From Streptomyces celluloflavus (GTDB lineage: Bacteria; Actinomycetota; Actinomycetes; Streptomycetales; Streptomycetaceae): a DNA stretch of 64,000 bases. How positions within the stretch are numbered: the first letter of the stretch is position 1; each line of letters begins with the position of its first letter. Positions 9,677 to 18,427 of this stretch are shown piece by piece. The DNA lies in contig JOEL01000001.1 of the NCBI GenBank assembly GCA_000720995.1, positions 62,001 to 126,000 of the forward strand, in the 5' to 3' direction. The notes beneath the pieces were generated by a model that did no database searches, was not told where the DNA came from, and saw only the letters and a program-made list of their open reading frames with translations. The translations under genes were made by a program, and so were the position numbers.

Positions 9677-10288
9677 TCACCCCCGCCGGAGAGCCAGCGC
9701 CAGATAGCGGGCGTCCTCGTCCACGTACCGGATGAGGTCCCACCCGGCGGCAGCCAGCAGGGGCCGCAGATTCGGCTCCGCCCGGAGGTCGCCGGGGGTG
9801 AGCGCGCGGCCCTTGCGGGCGGCGAGGGCGGCCCGCCCGACGGGATGGAAGAGCGCCAGCCGGCCGCCGGGCCGCACGACCCTGGCCAGTTCGCCGAGCC
9901 CGCCCGCCGAGTCCGGCAGATGGGAGAGGAGCCCGGCCGCGAAGACGGCGTCCAGGGCGGCGTCCCGCAGCGGCAGTCGGGTCACATCCGCGAGCAGCAG
10001 CCCCGCGTCCCGGCCGCGCCCGGCCCGTACGGCGGCCGCCAGCATCTCGGGCGTGAGGTCCGCACCCAGCACCGTCCCACGCGGTCCCACGGCGTCCCGC
10101 AGCGCGGGCAGCGCCCGCCCGGTGCCGCAGCCGGCGTCCAGCACCCGGTCACCCGCGCGCAGCTCCAGCTCAGCGACGCCCGCGGCATAGGCAGGGCCGT
10201 CGTCGGGGAACCGGGCGTCCCAGTCGGCGGCCCGCGCGGCGAAGAACGTGCGGACGTCGTGCGGCTGGTCGGCGTGGTGGTCGGTCAT
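9677..10288 (-). CDS. class I SAM-dependent methyltransferase
   Basis: A 203-residue Rossmann methyltransferase. Motif I is VLDAGCGTGRALPAL, the acidic SAM ribose-binding turn is LGADLTPEML, motif II LLADVTRLPL and motif III LARVVRPGGRLAL. This is the Methyltransf_11 type, close to UbiE-like small-molecule methyltransferases; the acceptor is unknown. The ATG at 10288 has GGAGGA 7 nt upstream. It converges on the MpaB-type gene with 25 bp between the stops. Confidence 0.88.
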   Translation of the reverse strand: MTDHHADQPHDVRTFFAARAADWDARFPDDGPAYAAGVAELELRAGDRVLDAGCGTGRALPALRDAVGPRGTVLGADLTPEMLAAAVRAGRGRDAGLLLADVTRLPLRDAALDAVFAAGLLSHLPDSAGGLGELARVVRPGGRLALFHPVGRAALAARKGRALTPGDLRAEPNLRPLLAAAGWDLIRYVDEDARYLALALRRG

Positions 10289-11403
10289 CGGGTTCCTCCG
10301 GGGCGGATCGGTCGGCCAGGTGGGCGGTGATGGCGTGCGGGACCCCCGCGACGGGCGGGGTCCACTGTGATGGTCGGGGGCCACCGAGACGGACGGGGCC
10401 ACCGCGATACCGAGACGCATGGTGCCCGTGTGCCGTACGTGGCGCCGTCGGTGAACGGAAACCCCGCGGCCACGGCGGGACGGGGTCGGCGGAGGCGATC
10501 AGCCGGAACCCGACGCCGGTGGCGACGGCGAGCGAGCACACTCCCGCCGCCCGCTCGGGGTGCGGTGCCGCTCCGATGCCGCACGGAGGCCGACGCCGTG
10601 GCTTCGGCGGCACCCGCCGAGGTCTGCGCGGCGGCCCGTACGCCGTGCCACCACCGGGACCGCTGCCGCCTCATGAGCCCATGATCCCGCACGGTTGCCG
10701 GGCCGATGGCGGGCGGGTGAGTCGGGTCCGGCGAACGGAGCGGAGCGCGCGGGTGGCGAACGCGTTACGTCACACGAAGCCGGTTCGCTGCCGACGAGCC
10801 CGGAACCGCCCCGGGACACCGCAACCTTGGCCGACCCCTGCCGCGCCCCGGACACGGCAAACGAGAACGCAGGCCGCACAGGTGGACGGCACCGGAGCGC
10901 GAACCGCAAGCCCACGACGACACCAGCGATCGATTTCGGCCGCATCACCAACTGACGGAGACCCGCGCGCCACCGCTTCGACGCGCCGGGACAGGACCGT
11001 TTCTCCTGCCGGGGGACGATCTGGAGACGGCCCATCGGGCGCCCTGATCCCGGCATCGGCACCCGACGGCTTCCGGCCTGCGCGCCCGGTGGCGGACTGC
11101 CTCGCGTACTCCCCGCCCGGCATCAACTCCCGTATGCAGCAACAGACTTACGGCGCTGGAGACGCGCCCGTGTCCTGGGTGGCGCCTCCCGTGGCACCTC
11201 GGCCCTGCCGCTGTGCCGCCCCGGACCGTGACCCGGGCGAGCAAGAGCTGGTCAGGCGGGGTGAACGCGCCAGGCGGAGGTGTCCCGCCCGGCTGCCGCA
11301 CCGGTGGAAGGACGGGACGGTCAGTCCGTCCGGCGGTCGCGCTCAGCCGGAGGTCCGGACGGTCGGTGGCGGGGGCGCCGCCCGGCGCATCGTGCCGGGG
11401 CCG
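10289..11403. other. gene-poor stretch, 1.1 kb
   Basis: Between the methyltransferase start and the F420-type oxidoreductase stop. Several GC-rich frames stay open by chance, but none has a ribosome site plus a protein I recognise. It may hold decayed coding sequence; nothing can be supported. Confidence 0.4.
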
Positions 11404-11832
11404 TCATTCCGCGAGGCGCGTGACGGCGACGGCCTTGCCGATACGGACCCGCACCAGCAGCTCTCCCGGAACGCCGTTGCGCTCGCCGTACTCCTCCGCG
11501 CGGTCCTCACCCATGTAACGGGCCGCGATCCGAGCCGCCCAGTGCCGGACATCGGCGAGTTCCTCACTGATCTCCACCGACCCCTCCACGACCACGAAGG
11601 CGAAGGGCGGCCGCTCGTCGTCGACGCACAGCGCCACCCTGCCGTCCCGGGCGAGGTTACGGCCCTTGACCGTGTCCTTGCCGGTGTTGAACACCAGCTC
11701 ATCGCCGTCCATGAGGAACCACACCGGTGCGATGTGCGGGCTGCCGTCGGCCCGTACGGTCGCCAGTTTCGCGGTCCGGGTGCCCTCGGAAAGGAAGTTC
11801 TGCCACTCGTCCTTGGTCATTTTTCGTGCCAT
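11404..11832 (-). CDS. PPOX-class F420-dependent oxidoreductase
   Basis: A 142-residue split-barrel protein of the pyridoxamine-phosphate-oxidase-like F420 group. TAKLATVRADGSPHIAPVWF, LVFNTGKDTVKGRNL and VALCVDDERPPFAFV are the cofactor-binding strands typical of F420-binding actinobacterial members (FDOR-B type). These enzymes reduce small unsaturated substrates with F420H2; the substrate is not predictable. The ATG at 11832 is preceded by GGAGAGGA. It diverges from the roadblock gene across 166 bp. Confidence 0.85.
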   Translation of the reverse strand: MARKMTKDEWQNFLSEGTRTAKLATVRADGSPHIAPVWFLMDGDELVFNTGKDTVKGRNLARDGRVALCVDDERPPFAFVVVEGSVEISEELADVRHWAARIAARYMGEDRAEEYGERNGVPGELLVRVRIGKAVAVTRLAE

Positions 11833-11998
11833 GGCGACATCCTCTCCATCCGGCGCGATCGAGCGGGGCGTGGCACGCCGGGGCGCGGGGCCGCTTGCCG
11901 AGACGGCGGAGGTGGGACAGGCTGGCACGGCAGTCGCGGACGGACTGCCGACGGCCGCCCGGCCAGGTGTGCGGACGGGGACACGGGGAGGAAGCGGC

Positions 11999-12406
11999 AT
12001 GGCACTGAGCAGCGCACTCGACTGGCTGCTGAACGACCTGACCAAGCGGATGGAAAAGGTACGGCACGCGTTAGTGCTCTCCAACGACGGGCTGGTGACC
12101 GGCGCGAGCCAGGGGCTGGAGCGCGAGGATGCCGAACATCTGGCGGCGGTCGCCTCGGGGCTGCACAGCCTCGCGAAGGGGTCCGGACTGCACTTCAAAG
12201 CCGGGCGGGTGCGCCAGACGATGATCGAGTTCGACGACGGAGTGCTCTTCGTGACGGCGGCGGGCGACGGCAGCTGCCTGTGCGTGCTGGCCGGCGCCGA
12301 CCCGGACCTGGGGCAGATCGCCTACGAAATGACACTGCTGGTCAATCGCGTCGGGGAGCATCTGGGCGTCGCGACCAGGCAGTCGGAGAGTTATCCACAG
12401 GCTTGA
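11999..12406 (+). CDS. roadblock/LC7-domain protein
   Basis: A 135-residue single roadblock/LC7 domain (about residues 8-105), like the CvnB subunits of Streptomyces conservons and MglB-type GTPase regulators. LTKRMEKVRHALVLSNDGL opens the domain and a conserved Gly-rich strand VLFVTAAGDGSCLCVL follows. The usual conservon partners (sensor kinase, DUF742 protein and small GTPase) are absent on both sides, so this copy is an orphan. GGGGAGGAAG precedes the ATG by 5 nt. The next gene starts 79 bp downstream behind its own promoter-like sequence. Confidence 0.85.
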   Translation: MALSSALDWLLNDLTKRMEKVRHALVLSNDGLVTGASQGLEREDAEHLAAVASGLHSLAKGSGLHFKAGRVRQTMIEFDDGVLFVTAAGDGSCLCVLAGADPDLGQIAYEMTLLVNRVGEHLGVATRQSESYPQA

Positions 12407-12414
12407 GGCGAGGG

Positions 12415-12445
12415 TTGACGCACTGTCACAGCCCGCCGGTAGTGT
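12415..12445 (+). promoter_or_regulatory. candidate sigma-70-type promoter
   Basis: TTGACG (12415-12420) and TAGTGT (12440-12445) match -35 and -10 consensus with a 19-nt spacer, slightly long. It directly precedes a perfect palindrome and the DUF6397-like gene 40 nt downstream. Confidence 0.5.
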
Positions 12446-12446
12446 C

Positions 12447-12461
12447 ATCACTGTCAGTGAT
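12447..12461. promoter_or_regulatory. perfect 15-bp operator-like palindrome
   Basis: ATCACTG-T-CAGTGAT is a perfect inverted repeat with a one-base centre, placed just after the -10 box, over the expected transcription start. A repressor there would block initiation. The downstream gene itself encodes a likely DNA-binding protein, so autoregulation is a reasonable inference. Confidence 0.55.
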
Positions 12462-12485
12462 CGACCGAGCTGTGGGGGAAGCGAC

Positions 12486-13397
12486 ATGACAGTGATGTGT
12501 GACGGACGGCAGGCACTCACGATGGGGCAGGCCGCCCGCGAACTGGAGCTGAGGACCGGCGAGTTCGAACTCGCCACCCAACTCGGAGAAGTGCGTACGA
12601 TCCCCGCCGGGCCGCCCGGCCGGCGTCGGGTCCCCGCGGAAGAGATCGACCGCCTGCGGGCCGAGCCGGGCTTCCCCGACGCGCTCCGCGAACGGGTCCG
12701 CACCGTCGGCACGACGGAGGCCGCCGAGCTGATGGGCATCGGCCCCGGCCGGTTCCTGCGGCTCACCCGGGCCGGCTGCCTCGGCCCCGTCAGGTTCTAT
12801 CCGAACCGCTACGGCGCGGTGGTCTGGCTCTATCTCGCGACCGAGATCACCGGCTTCGCCGACCGCGAGCCAGGACTGATGCGGGGCAGCATCCCCGCCG
12901 CGATGCGCGTCATGCTCGCCGGGGGCCAGGACTGGCGGGGCCGGCAGTGGCGCGGCCGCCGTGTCGCCCAGCTCATGGGACAGGCCGAGGACCGCTGGGA
13001 GTCGGCGGCCGTGATCGCCGCCGTGCTGCCCCCGGAGGAACTGGCCTCGGTCGTCGACGACCCACGGGAGCGATCCCTGCTCCGCGAGCTCCGGCCGCCC
13101 TTCGCCTCCGTGATCACGGCGACGGCCGCCGCCCGGGATTCCTTCGACCGCGTGCTGACGGCCGAGGAGTTCGACGAGGTGATGTGGTACCGCGTCAACC
13201 TCTCCCGGGCACTCGCCACCGCCCGCAGAGACGCCCCGGCGCGCCCGCGGGAAGCGACCTCGGCCCGCCGTCGTCCCCCGGGCTTCGCGAACCGCCCATC
13301 CCGGACCGGGACTTACGGCTCGGTGACCGAGCTGTCGCGCGGACGGAAAAGCCCTTCCTGGACAACCGAGACCAGCAGCCTGCCCTCCCGGTCGTAG
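12486..13397 (+). CDS. DUF6397-like protein with helix-turn-helix features
   Basis: A 303-residue Streptomyces-type protein that I place in the DUF6397 group. Residues ~10-60 (ALTMGQAARELEL, then RRRVPAEEIDRLRAE) and ~78-120 (TTEAAELMGIGPGRFLRLTRAG) look like two MerR/excisionase-type winged helices, so DNA binding is likely. The C-terminal 50 residues are basic and disordered. The ATG has GGGGGAAG about 5 nt upstream. Its last 28 codons overlap the 3' end of tesB on the other strand. The promoter and palindrome just upstream suggest tight control. Confidence 0.7.
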   Translation: MTVMCDGRQALTMGQAARELELRTGEFELATQLGEVRTIPAGPPGRRRVPAEEIDRLRAEPGFPDALRERVRTVGTTEAAELMGIGPGRFLRLTRAGCLGPVRFYPNRYGAVVWLYLATEITGFADREPGLMRGSIPAAMRVMLAGGQDWRGRQWRGRRVAQLMGQAEDRWESAAVIAAVLPPEELASVVDDPRERSLLRELRPPFASVITATAAARDSFDRVLTAEEFDEVMWYRVNLSRALATARRDAPARPREATSARRRPPGFANRPSRTGTYGSVTELSRGRKSPSWTTETSSLPSRS

Positions 13398-14197
13398 ATC
13401 CCTCCGCGGGCCAGACCTCGGCCGCCGATGGCGATCGGCGACTCCTGGTCGTAGAGGAACCACTCGTCCGCGCGGAACGGACGGTGGAACCACATCGCAT
13501 GATCCAGAGAGGCCATGTCGAACCCGCGCCGCCCCCAGAGCGGCTCGATCGGGATCCGGACGGCGTCCAGCAGTGTCATATCGCTGGCGTAGGTCAGCGC
13601 GCAGGTGTGCACGAGCGGATCGTCACCCAACGGCCCGACCGCGCGCATCCACACCGCACTGCGCGGCTCCGCACCCTCGATCTCGTCCGGCGTCCAGCGC
13701 AGCCGGTCGGCATAACGGATGTCGAACGGCTGCCTGCGCGCCATCCGCTCCAGCGCCTCGGGCAGTTCGCCCAGGTGCCCACGGAGCTCCTCCGCGATCG
13801 TCGGCAGCTCCTCCGGGCCGGGCACCGCCCGGCGCATCGGCAACTGATGAGTGAAGCCGGGTTCCGGCTTGTGAAAGGAGGCGGTCAGATTGAAGATCGT
13901 GCGTCCCTGCTGGACGGCGACGACCCGGCGGGTGGTGAAGGACCGGCCGTCGCGTACCCGCTCGACCTGGTACACGATCGGCACCCCGGGCCGCCCCGGC
14001 CGCAGGAAGTACGCGTGCAGCGAGTGGACCGGGCGGTCCCGCTCGGTGGTCCGCCCGGCGGCCACCAGCGCCTGGCCCGCGACCTGCCCGCCGAAGACCC
14101 GCTGGAGGGACTCCTGCGGACTGCGGCCACGGAAGATGTTCACCTCGATCTGCTCCAGATCCAGCAGATCGACCAGTCTCTCGGCAGGGTTGGTCAT
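13313..14197 (-). CDS. tesB: acyl-CoA thioesterase II
   Basis: A 294-residue double hot-dog thioesterase, the normal length for TesB. N-terminal hot-dog: VFGGQVAGQALVAAGRT and HSLHAYFLRPG. C-terminal hot-dog: DMTLLDAVRIP and ASLDHAMWFHRPF, which carries the catalytic Asp region, followed by ARGGIYDREGRLLVSVVQEG. It hydrolyses medium- and long-chain acyl-CoA in the cytoplasm. The ATG at 14197 has GGAGGA 9 nt upstream. The stop lies inside the convergent DUF6397-like gene, giving an 85-bp antisense overlap. Confidence 0.93.
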   Translation of the reverse strand: MTNPAERLVDLLDLEQIEVNIFRGRSPQESLQRVFGGQVAGQALVAAGRTTERDRPVHSLHAYFLRPGRPGVPIVYQVERVRDGRSFTTRRVVAVQQGRTIFNLTASFHKPEPGFTHQLPMRRAVPGPEELPTIAEELRGHLGELPEALERMARRQPFDIRYADRLRWTPDEIEGAEPRSAVWMRAVGPLGDDPLVHTCALTYASDMTLLDAVRIPIEPLWGRRGFDMASLDHAMWFHRPFRADEWFLYDQESPIAIGGRGLARGGIYDREGRLLVSVVQEGLFRPRDSSVTEP

Positions 14198-14249
14198 GAC
14201 CGGCGGTCCTCCGTCACATCCGTCGACGGCCTCGGACGAAGCCGTTCCC

Positions 14250-16763
14250 TCACAGCTGACCCACATCGGTGACGCGCACCACCGCGCGCCCCTCCTCGTC
14301 GGAGGCGGCGAGATCCACCTCGGCGGAGATGCCCCAGTCGTGATCGCCGTTCGGATCGGCGAACGTCTGCCGCACCTTCCACAGGCCGTGCTCGGCGTCC
14401 TCCTCGATCAGCAGCAGCTTCGGGCCGCGCGCGTCCGGACCGGTGCCCAGCTCGTCGTACTCGTCCCAGTAGGCGTCCATTGCGTCGCCCCAGGTATCCG
14501 CGTCCCAGCCGGACTCGGCGTCCATCTCACCGAGCTCCTCGACCTTGTCCAGCGCCGCCAGCTCCACCCGCCGGAACATCGCATTGCGCACCAGCACACG
14601 GAACGCGCGGGCGTTGGCGGTCACCGGCCGGACCTGATCGGCCCGTTCGGCGGCCTGCTCGGCCGTCTCCTCCGCCGGGTTGGCGAGCTGCTCCCACTCG
14701 TCCAGCAGACTGGAGTCGACCTGCCGCACCATCTCGCCCAGCCAGGCGACGATGTCCTGGAAGTCCTCGGACTTCAGATCGTCCGGCACGGTGTGATCCA
14801 GCGCCTTGAACGCACTCGCCAGGTAGCGCAGCACGATCCCCTCGGTGCGCGCCAGCTCGTAGAAGGACGTGAACTCCGTGAAGGTCATGGCGCGTTCGTA
14901 CATATCGCGGATGACCGACTTCGGCGACAGCGGATGGTCGCCGACCCACGGATGGTTCTTGCGGTACAGGTTGTACGCGTGGAAGAGGAGCTCCTCCAGC
15001 GGCTTGGGGTACTCGACGTCCATGAGCCGCTCCATGCGGTCCTCGTACTCGACGCCGTCGGCCTTCATCTGGGCGACCGCCTCGCCCCGGGCCTTGTTCT
15101 GCTGCGCGGCCAGGATCTGCCGCGGATCGTCCAGCGTGGACTCCACGACCGAGACCATGTCCAGGGCGTAGGACGGCGACTCGGGGTCGAGCAGGTCGAA
15201 CGCGGCCAGCGCGAAGGTGGACAGCGGCTGGTTGAGCGCGAAGTCCTGCTGAAGATCGACGGTCAGCCGGACGATCCGCCCCTCCGCGTCCGGCTCCGCC
15301 AGGCGCTCCACGATCCCGCCGTCCAGCAGCGAACGGTAGATCGCGATCGCCCGCCGGATGTGCCTGAGCTGGTTCTTACGCGGCTCGTGATTGTCCTCCA
15401 GCAGACGGCGCATCGCCTCGAAGGCATTGCCCGGCCGGGCGATCACCGACAGCAGCATCGCGTGCGTGACCCGGAACCGCGAGGTCAGCGGCTCGGGATC
15501 GGAGGCGATGAGCTTCTCGAAGGTGTTCTCACCCCAGTTGACGAAGCCCTCCGGTGCCTTCTTGCGCACGACCTTCCGGCGCTTCTTGGGATCGTCACCC
15601 GCCTTGGCCAGCGCCTTCTCGTTCTCCACCACATGCTCGGGGGCCTGCGCGACGACGAACCCCGCCGTGTCGAAGCCGGCCCGCCCCGCGCGCCCCGCGA
15701 TCTGATGGAACTCCCGCGCCCGCAGCGTCCGCACCCGGGTCCCGTCGTACTTCGTCAGCGCGGTGAACAGCACCGTGCGGATCGGGACATTGACGCCCAC
15801 GCCGAGGGTGTCCGTACCGCAGATGACCTTCAGCAGACCCGCCTGCGCCAGCTTCTCGACGAGCCGGCGGTACTTCGGCAGCATGCCCGCGTGGTGCACG
15901 CCGATGCCGTGGCGGACATAACGCGAGAGGTTGCGGCCGAACTTGGTGGTGAACCGGAAGTTCCCGATGAGCTGCGCGATCTGGTCCTTCTCGGCACGCG
16001 TGCACATATTGATGCTCATCAGCGCCTGCGCCCGTTCCACGGCGGCGGCCTGCGTGAAGTGCACGATGTAGACCGGCGACTGGTGGGTCTCCAGCAGCTC
16101 GGTGAGCGTCTCCGTCATCGGTGTCGTGCGGTACTCGTACGACAGCGGTACGGGCCGGGTCACGGAGCGCACGACCGAGGTCGGCTTCCCGGTCCGCCGG
16201 GTCAGATCCCCCTCGAACCGCGACATGTCGCCGAGCGTCGCCGACATCAGGATGAACTGTGCCTGCGGCAGTTCCAGCAACGGAATCTGCCACGCCCAGC
16301 CGCGGTCCGGTTCGGCGTAGAAGTGGAACTCGTCCATCACGACCTGGCCGATGTCGGCGTGCTTCCCGTCGCGCAGCGCTATCGAGGCGAGCACCTCGGC
16401 CGTACAGCAGATGACCGGTGCATCGGCGTTGACGGACGCGTCACCGGTGAGCATCCCGACGTTCTCGGTGCCGAACAGCTTGCACAGATCGAAGAACTTC
16501 TCCGACACCAGGGCCTTGATGGGCGCGGTGTAGAAGGTGACCTGGTCATTGGCGAGGGCGGTGAAGTGCGCACCGGCCGCCACCAGGCTCTTACCGGAGC
16601 CGGTGGGCGTGGACAGGATGACGTTCGCCCCCGAGACCACCTCGATCAGAGCCTCCTCCTGGGCAGGGTAGAGCGTGATCCCCTGCTGCTCGGCCCAGCT
16701 CGAAAAGGCTTCGAAGAGGGCATCGGGGTCGGCGTCTTTCGGCAAATGATCGATGAGGGTCAC
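14250..16763 (-). CDS. DEAD/DEAH-box RNA helicase with DUF3516 domain
   Basis: An 837-residue Ski2-like helicase. Motif I is TPTGSGKS (residues 52-59), motif II is DEFH (144-147), motif III LMSATLGD, motif VI region QIAGRAGRAGFD. The C-terminal ~350 residues match the actinobacterial DUF3516 domain, with conserved blocks such as LPKSVIRDMYERA and AFKALDHTVPDDLKSEDF. A role in RNA turnover or ribosome maintenance is inferred from the Ski2/Mtr4 relationship. The GTG start at 16763 has no clear ribosome site and an ACTATAGG-like box ends only a few bases upstream, so a leaderless transcript is possible. Confidence 0.92.
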   Translation of the reverse strand: MTLIDHLPKDADPDALFEAFSSWAEQQGITLYPAQEEALIEVVSGANVILSTPTGSGKSLVAAGAHFTALANDQVTFYTAPIKALVSEKFFDLCKLFGTENVGMLTGDASVNADAPVICCTAEVLASIALRDGKHADIGQVVMDEFHFYAEPDRGWAWQIPLLELPQAQFILMSATLGDMSRFEGDLTRRTGKPTSVVRSVTRPVPLSYEYRTTPMTETLTELLETHQSPVYIVHFTQAAAVERAQALMSINMCTRAEKDQIAQLIGNFRFTTKFGRNLSRYVRHGIGVHHAGMLPKYRRLVEKLAQAGLLKVICGTDTLGVGVNVPIRTVLFTALTKYDGTRVRTLRAREFHQIAGRAGRAGFDTAGFVVAQAPEHVVENEKALAKAGDDPKKRRKVVRKKAPEGFVNWGENTFEKLIASDPEPLTSRFRVTHAMLLSVIARPGNAFEAMRRLLEDNHEPRKNQLRHIRRAIAIYRSLLDGGIVERLAEPDAEGRIVRLTVDLQQDFALNQPLSTFALAAFDLLDPESPSYALDMVSVVESTLDDPRQILAAQQNKARGEAVAQMKADGVEYEDRMERLMDVEYPKPLEELLFHAYNLYRKNHPWVGDHPLSPKSVIRDMYERAMTFTEFTSFYELARTEGIVLRYLASAFKALDHTVPDDLKSEDFQDIVAWLGEMVRQVDSSLLDEWEQLANPAEETAEQAAERADQVRPVTANARAFRVLVRNAMFRRVELAALDKVEELGEMDAESGWDADTWGDAMDAYWDEYDELGTGPDARGPKLLLIEEDAEHGLWKVRQTFADPNGDHDWGISAEVDLAASDEEGRAVVRVTDVGQL

Positions 16764-17140
16764 ACCCCCTATAGTGCCTGCCTTCGACCCGCATCAGGGA
16801 ACCGGCGGCCCATATCGAGATCATGCGCCCCGGCGACCCGCTGACCTGTGGTAACGGCTACCGCATGGTGTCTGAGCTGCCGCGATGCTGTATCCCGTCG
16901 TACGGGCTCAGGAGCCTCGGACCACCTCAAGGCTCCACCTGACGCAAGGCCCGAGAAGGGGCGCAGGGATCGCCGGACGAGCGGGGCGGCTAGGGGCGCG
17001 GGGATGAGGGTGCTGAGCCACCTTGGATACGTGGGCTGACCTGCGGAAATGTGTCCCATGGGCGTTGGTCGACACGTCTCTGGGACCTATGTGGAATGTG
17101 GGGGAGAAGAGTGAATGGGGCATTTTCATCCCGCCGGATA

Positions 17141-17184
17141 CCAGGGAGCTCAGCGCCGCGGTTCCCCCGTCTCCAGCTCCCTGG
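17141..17184. other. stem-loop, 10-bp perfect inverted repeat
   Basis: CCAGGGAGCT at 17141-17150 pairs exactly with AGCTCCCTGG at 17175-17184 across a 24-nt loop. No gene ends nearby, so a terminator role is not supported. Confidence 0.5.
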
Positions 17185-17360
17185 GGCTATCTGGCTCCTC
17201 CCGGGCAATCCTCGTTCTTCGGCCCTTGCGGCAGGAGGGGCAGGGGACGGCGTCGGGTCGGAGGAGGTTCCGTCGGTCCGCGGGGAGTGGCGGAGATCAC
17301 CGTGGGCGTGGTGGCGCGCGAGCCCTGCCCACCGGAGCTGGACGAGGTGAGTGCGGAGGC

Positions 17361-17388
17361 GCTCCTCGGGATGCGCATCCCGAGGAGC
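17361..17388. repeat. perfect 28-bp palindrome
   Basis: GCTCCTCGGGATGC is followed immediately by its exact reverse complement, with no spacer. Such symmetry suits a dimeric DNA-binding protein or a resolvase-type site better than an ordinary terminator. It sits within the gene desert. Confidence 0.7.
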
Positions 17389-17765
17389 AGACACCCGCCC
17401 TGGCCGGCCCGCAGGCCACCGGCGCTGCCACCGACACCGGATGGAGTCGGTCGGCGTCGATGGGAATGGTTCGCCGGGCGTGGTCGATCACGGAGATCGG
17501 TGCGTCGGCCCGCTGGGAAATGCGTCCAGCCCTCGGTGCAGTCGGTCCTCTGCGAAAGGAGGCGTGATCCACTCGGCTGGTGCCTGCTGTGGGAGAGGCG
17601 TGCCTCGGCGCGGTAGGGGCGGTGGGAGCACACAAGGCGCGGGACGCAGGGGGCGGGAGGGTCAGGATGCGCTCCACGGTGAGGCGTCGCTGTCGTGCGC
17701 ATCAGGCAGCAGCGCGGTAGAGGCGGCGGGCGACGTGCGGGACACATTCTCGTATGGCTATCTGC

Positions 17766-17850
17766 ACTGTGGGCGTGGGGCGTGGGGCGTGGGGGTGGTG
17801 GAGGCGGGGAGGGCGGAGGGGGAGAGAGAAGGGTGGGGGCGCCGGCCGAA
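17766..17850 (+). repeat. G-rich tract with quadruplex potential
   Basis: The plus strand carries many runs of three to five G separated by short spacers, including tandem GGGCGTGGGGCGTGGGG-type units, then a purine run GGAGGGGGAGAGAGAAGGG. This easily satisfies the G3+N1-7 quadruplex pattern. Confidence 0.6.
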
Positions 17851-18427
17851 CTGCGGCCGAGGCGGTGTCGCGCCCCAAACCGTCGATCCTGCCGACGGTC
17901 TATTCCGCCTCGCCCACAGCAGTGCGCATCGAATGCGCATTGAATCGGCGTCGGCCGCTTCCAGCAGGATGGTGCGGACCCGGTCCGGCGTGCGCGTCAT
18001 CAAATCGGCGACGCTGTAGATCCCTCAGAGCGGTGTAGAGCCCTCTGAGCATTGGGGGCCCCTGAGTGCTGGAGAAATCCCGAACGTTGGAGGCGTACCG
18101 AGCGTCGTCCCACTGCCGTATGTGTGAGGCCCGCCCGATCACCATGTGTGACGGCCGCCGGAGTGTGTTTCTGTCCGAGGCCGGAACTGGTCCCGGCCAT
18201 GAGCCCAGTTTCGGCCCCGCCGGGCGCTCGGTCGCACCGCGTGCTCATCGCGCTCATCTTTCCTGTTGCGCGATCCGGGGTCTTCGATCCTGACGGCACC
18301 GGTGTTCAGCCTGCGCGGTCGATGTTGTGCGGTAGTCGACGGCTCGCGGAGGCAGGGGCCTGTGGGCCTTGCCAAGAGCGGCCGGGATTCGGGGTGCGGT
18401 CCGGCGCGCCCGGCTCAGGGTGACGGA

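Larger units (their letters stand above)
16764..18427. other. 1.66-kb gene desert with palindromes and a G-rich tract
   Basis: No open frame here has a ribosome site plus a recognisable protein. The region holds a 10-bp inverted repeat (17141-17184), a perfect 28-bp palindrome (17361-17388), a G-rich tract (17766-17850) and a 7-bp inverted repeat CTCAGAG/CTCTGAG (18024-18049). One minus-strand frame around 17930-18025 (SVADLMTRTPDRVRTILLEA) looks protein-like and may be a gene relic. Base composition and disorder differ from the coding regions either side. Confidence 0.5.

Noticed and set aside
10289-11403. Several 85-120-codon frames as small genes
   Set aside because: None has a ribosome site together with a recognisable or compositionally protein-like product.
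12391-12399. TTATCCACA, a perfect DnaA-box sequence
   Set aside because: It is a single copy inside codons of the roadblock gene, with no cluster of boxes or replication genes nearby.
13890-16844. Open frame of about 980 codons opposite the DUF3516 helicase
   Set aside because: Same artefact: antisense to a clearly recognisable helicase and thioesterase, with low-complexity composition.
16764-18427. Possible structural RNA gene (RNase P RNA, tmRNA or similar) in the gene desert
   Set aside because: I looked for the conserved core sequences of these RNAs and did not find them; the region also contains a protein-like relic.
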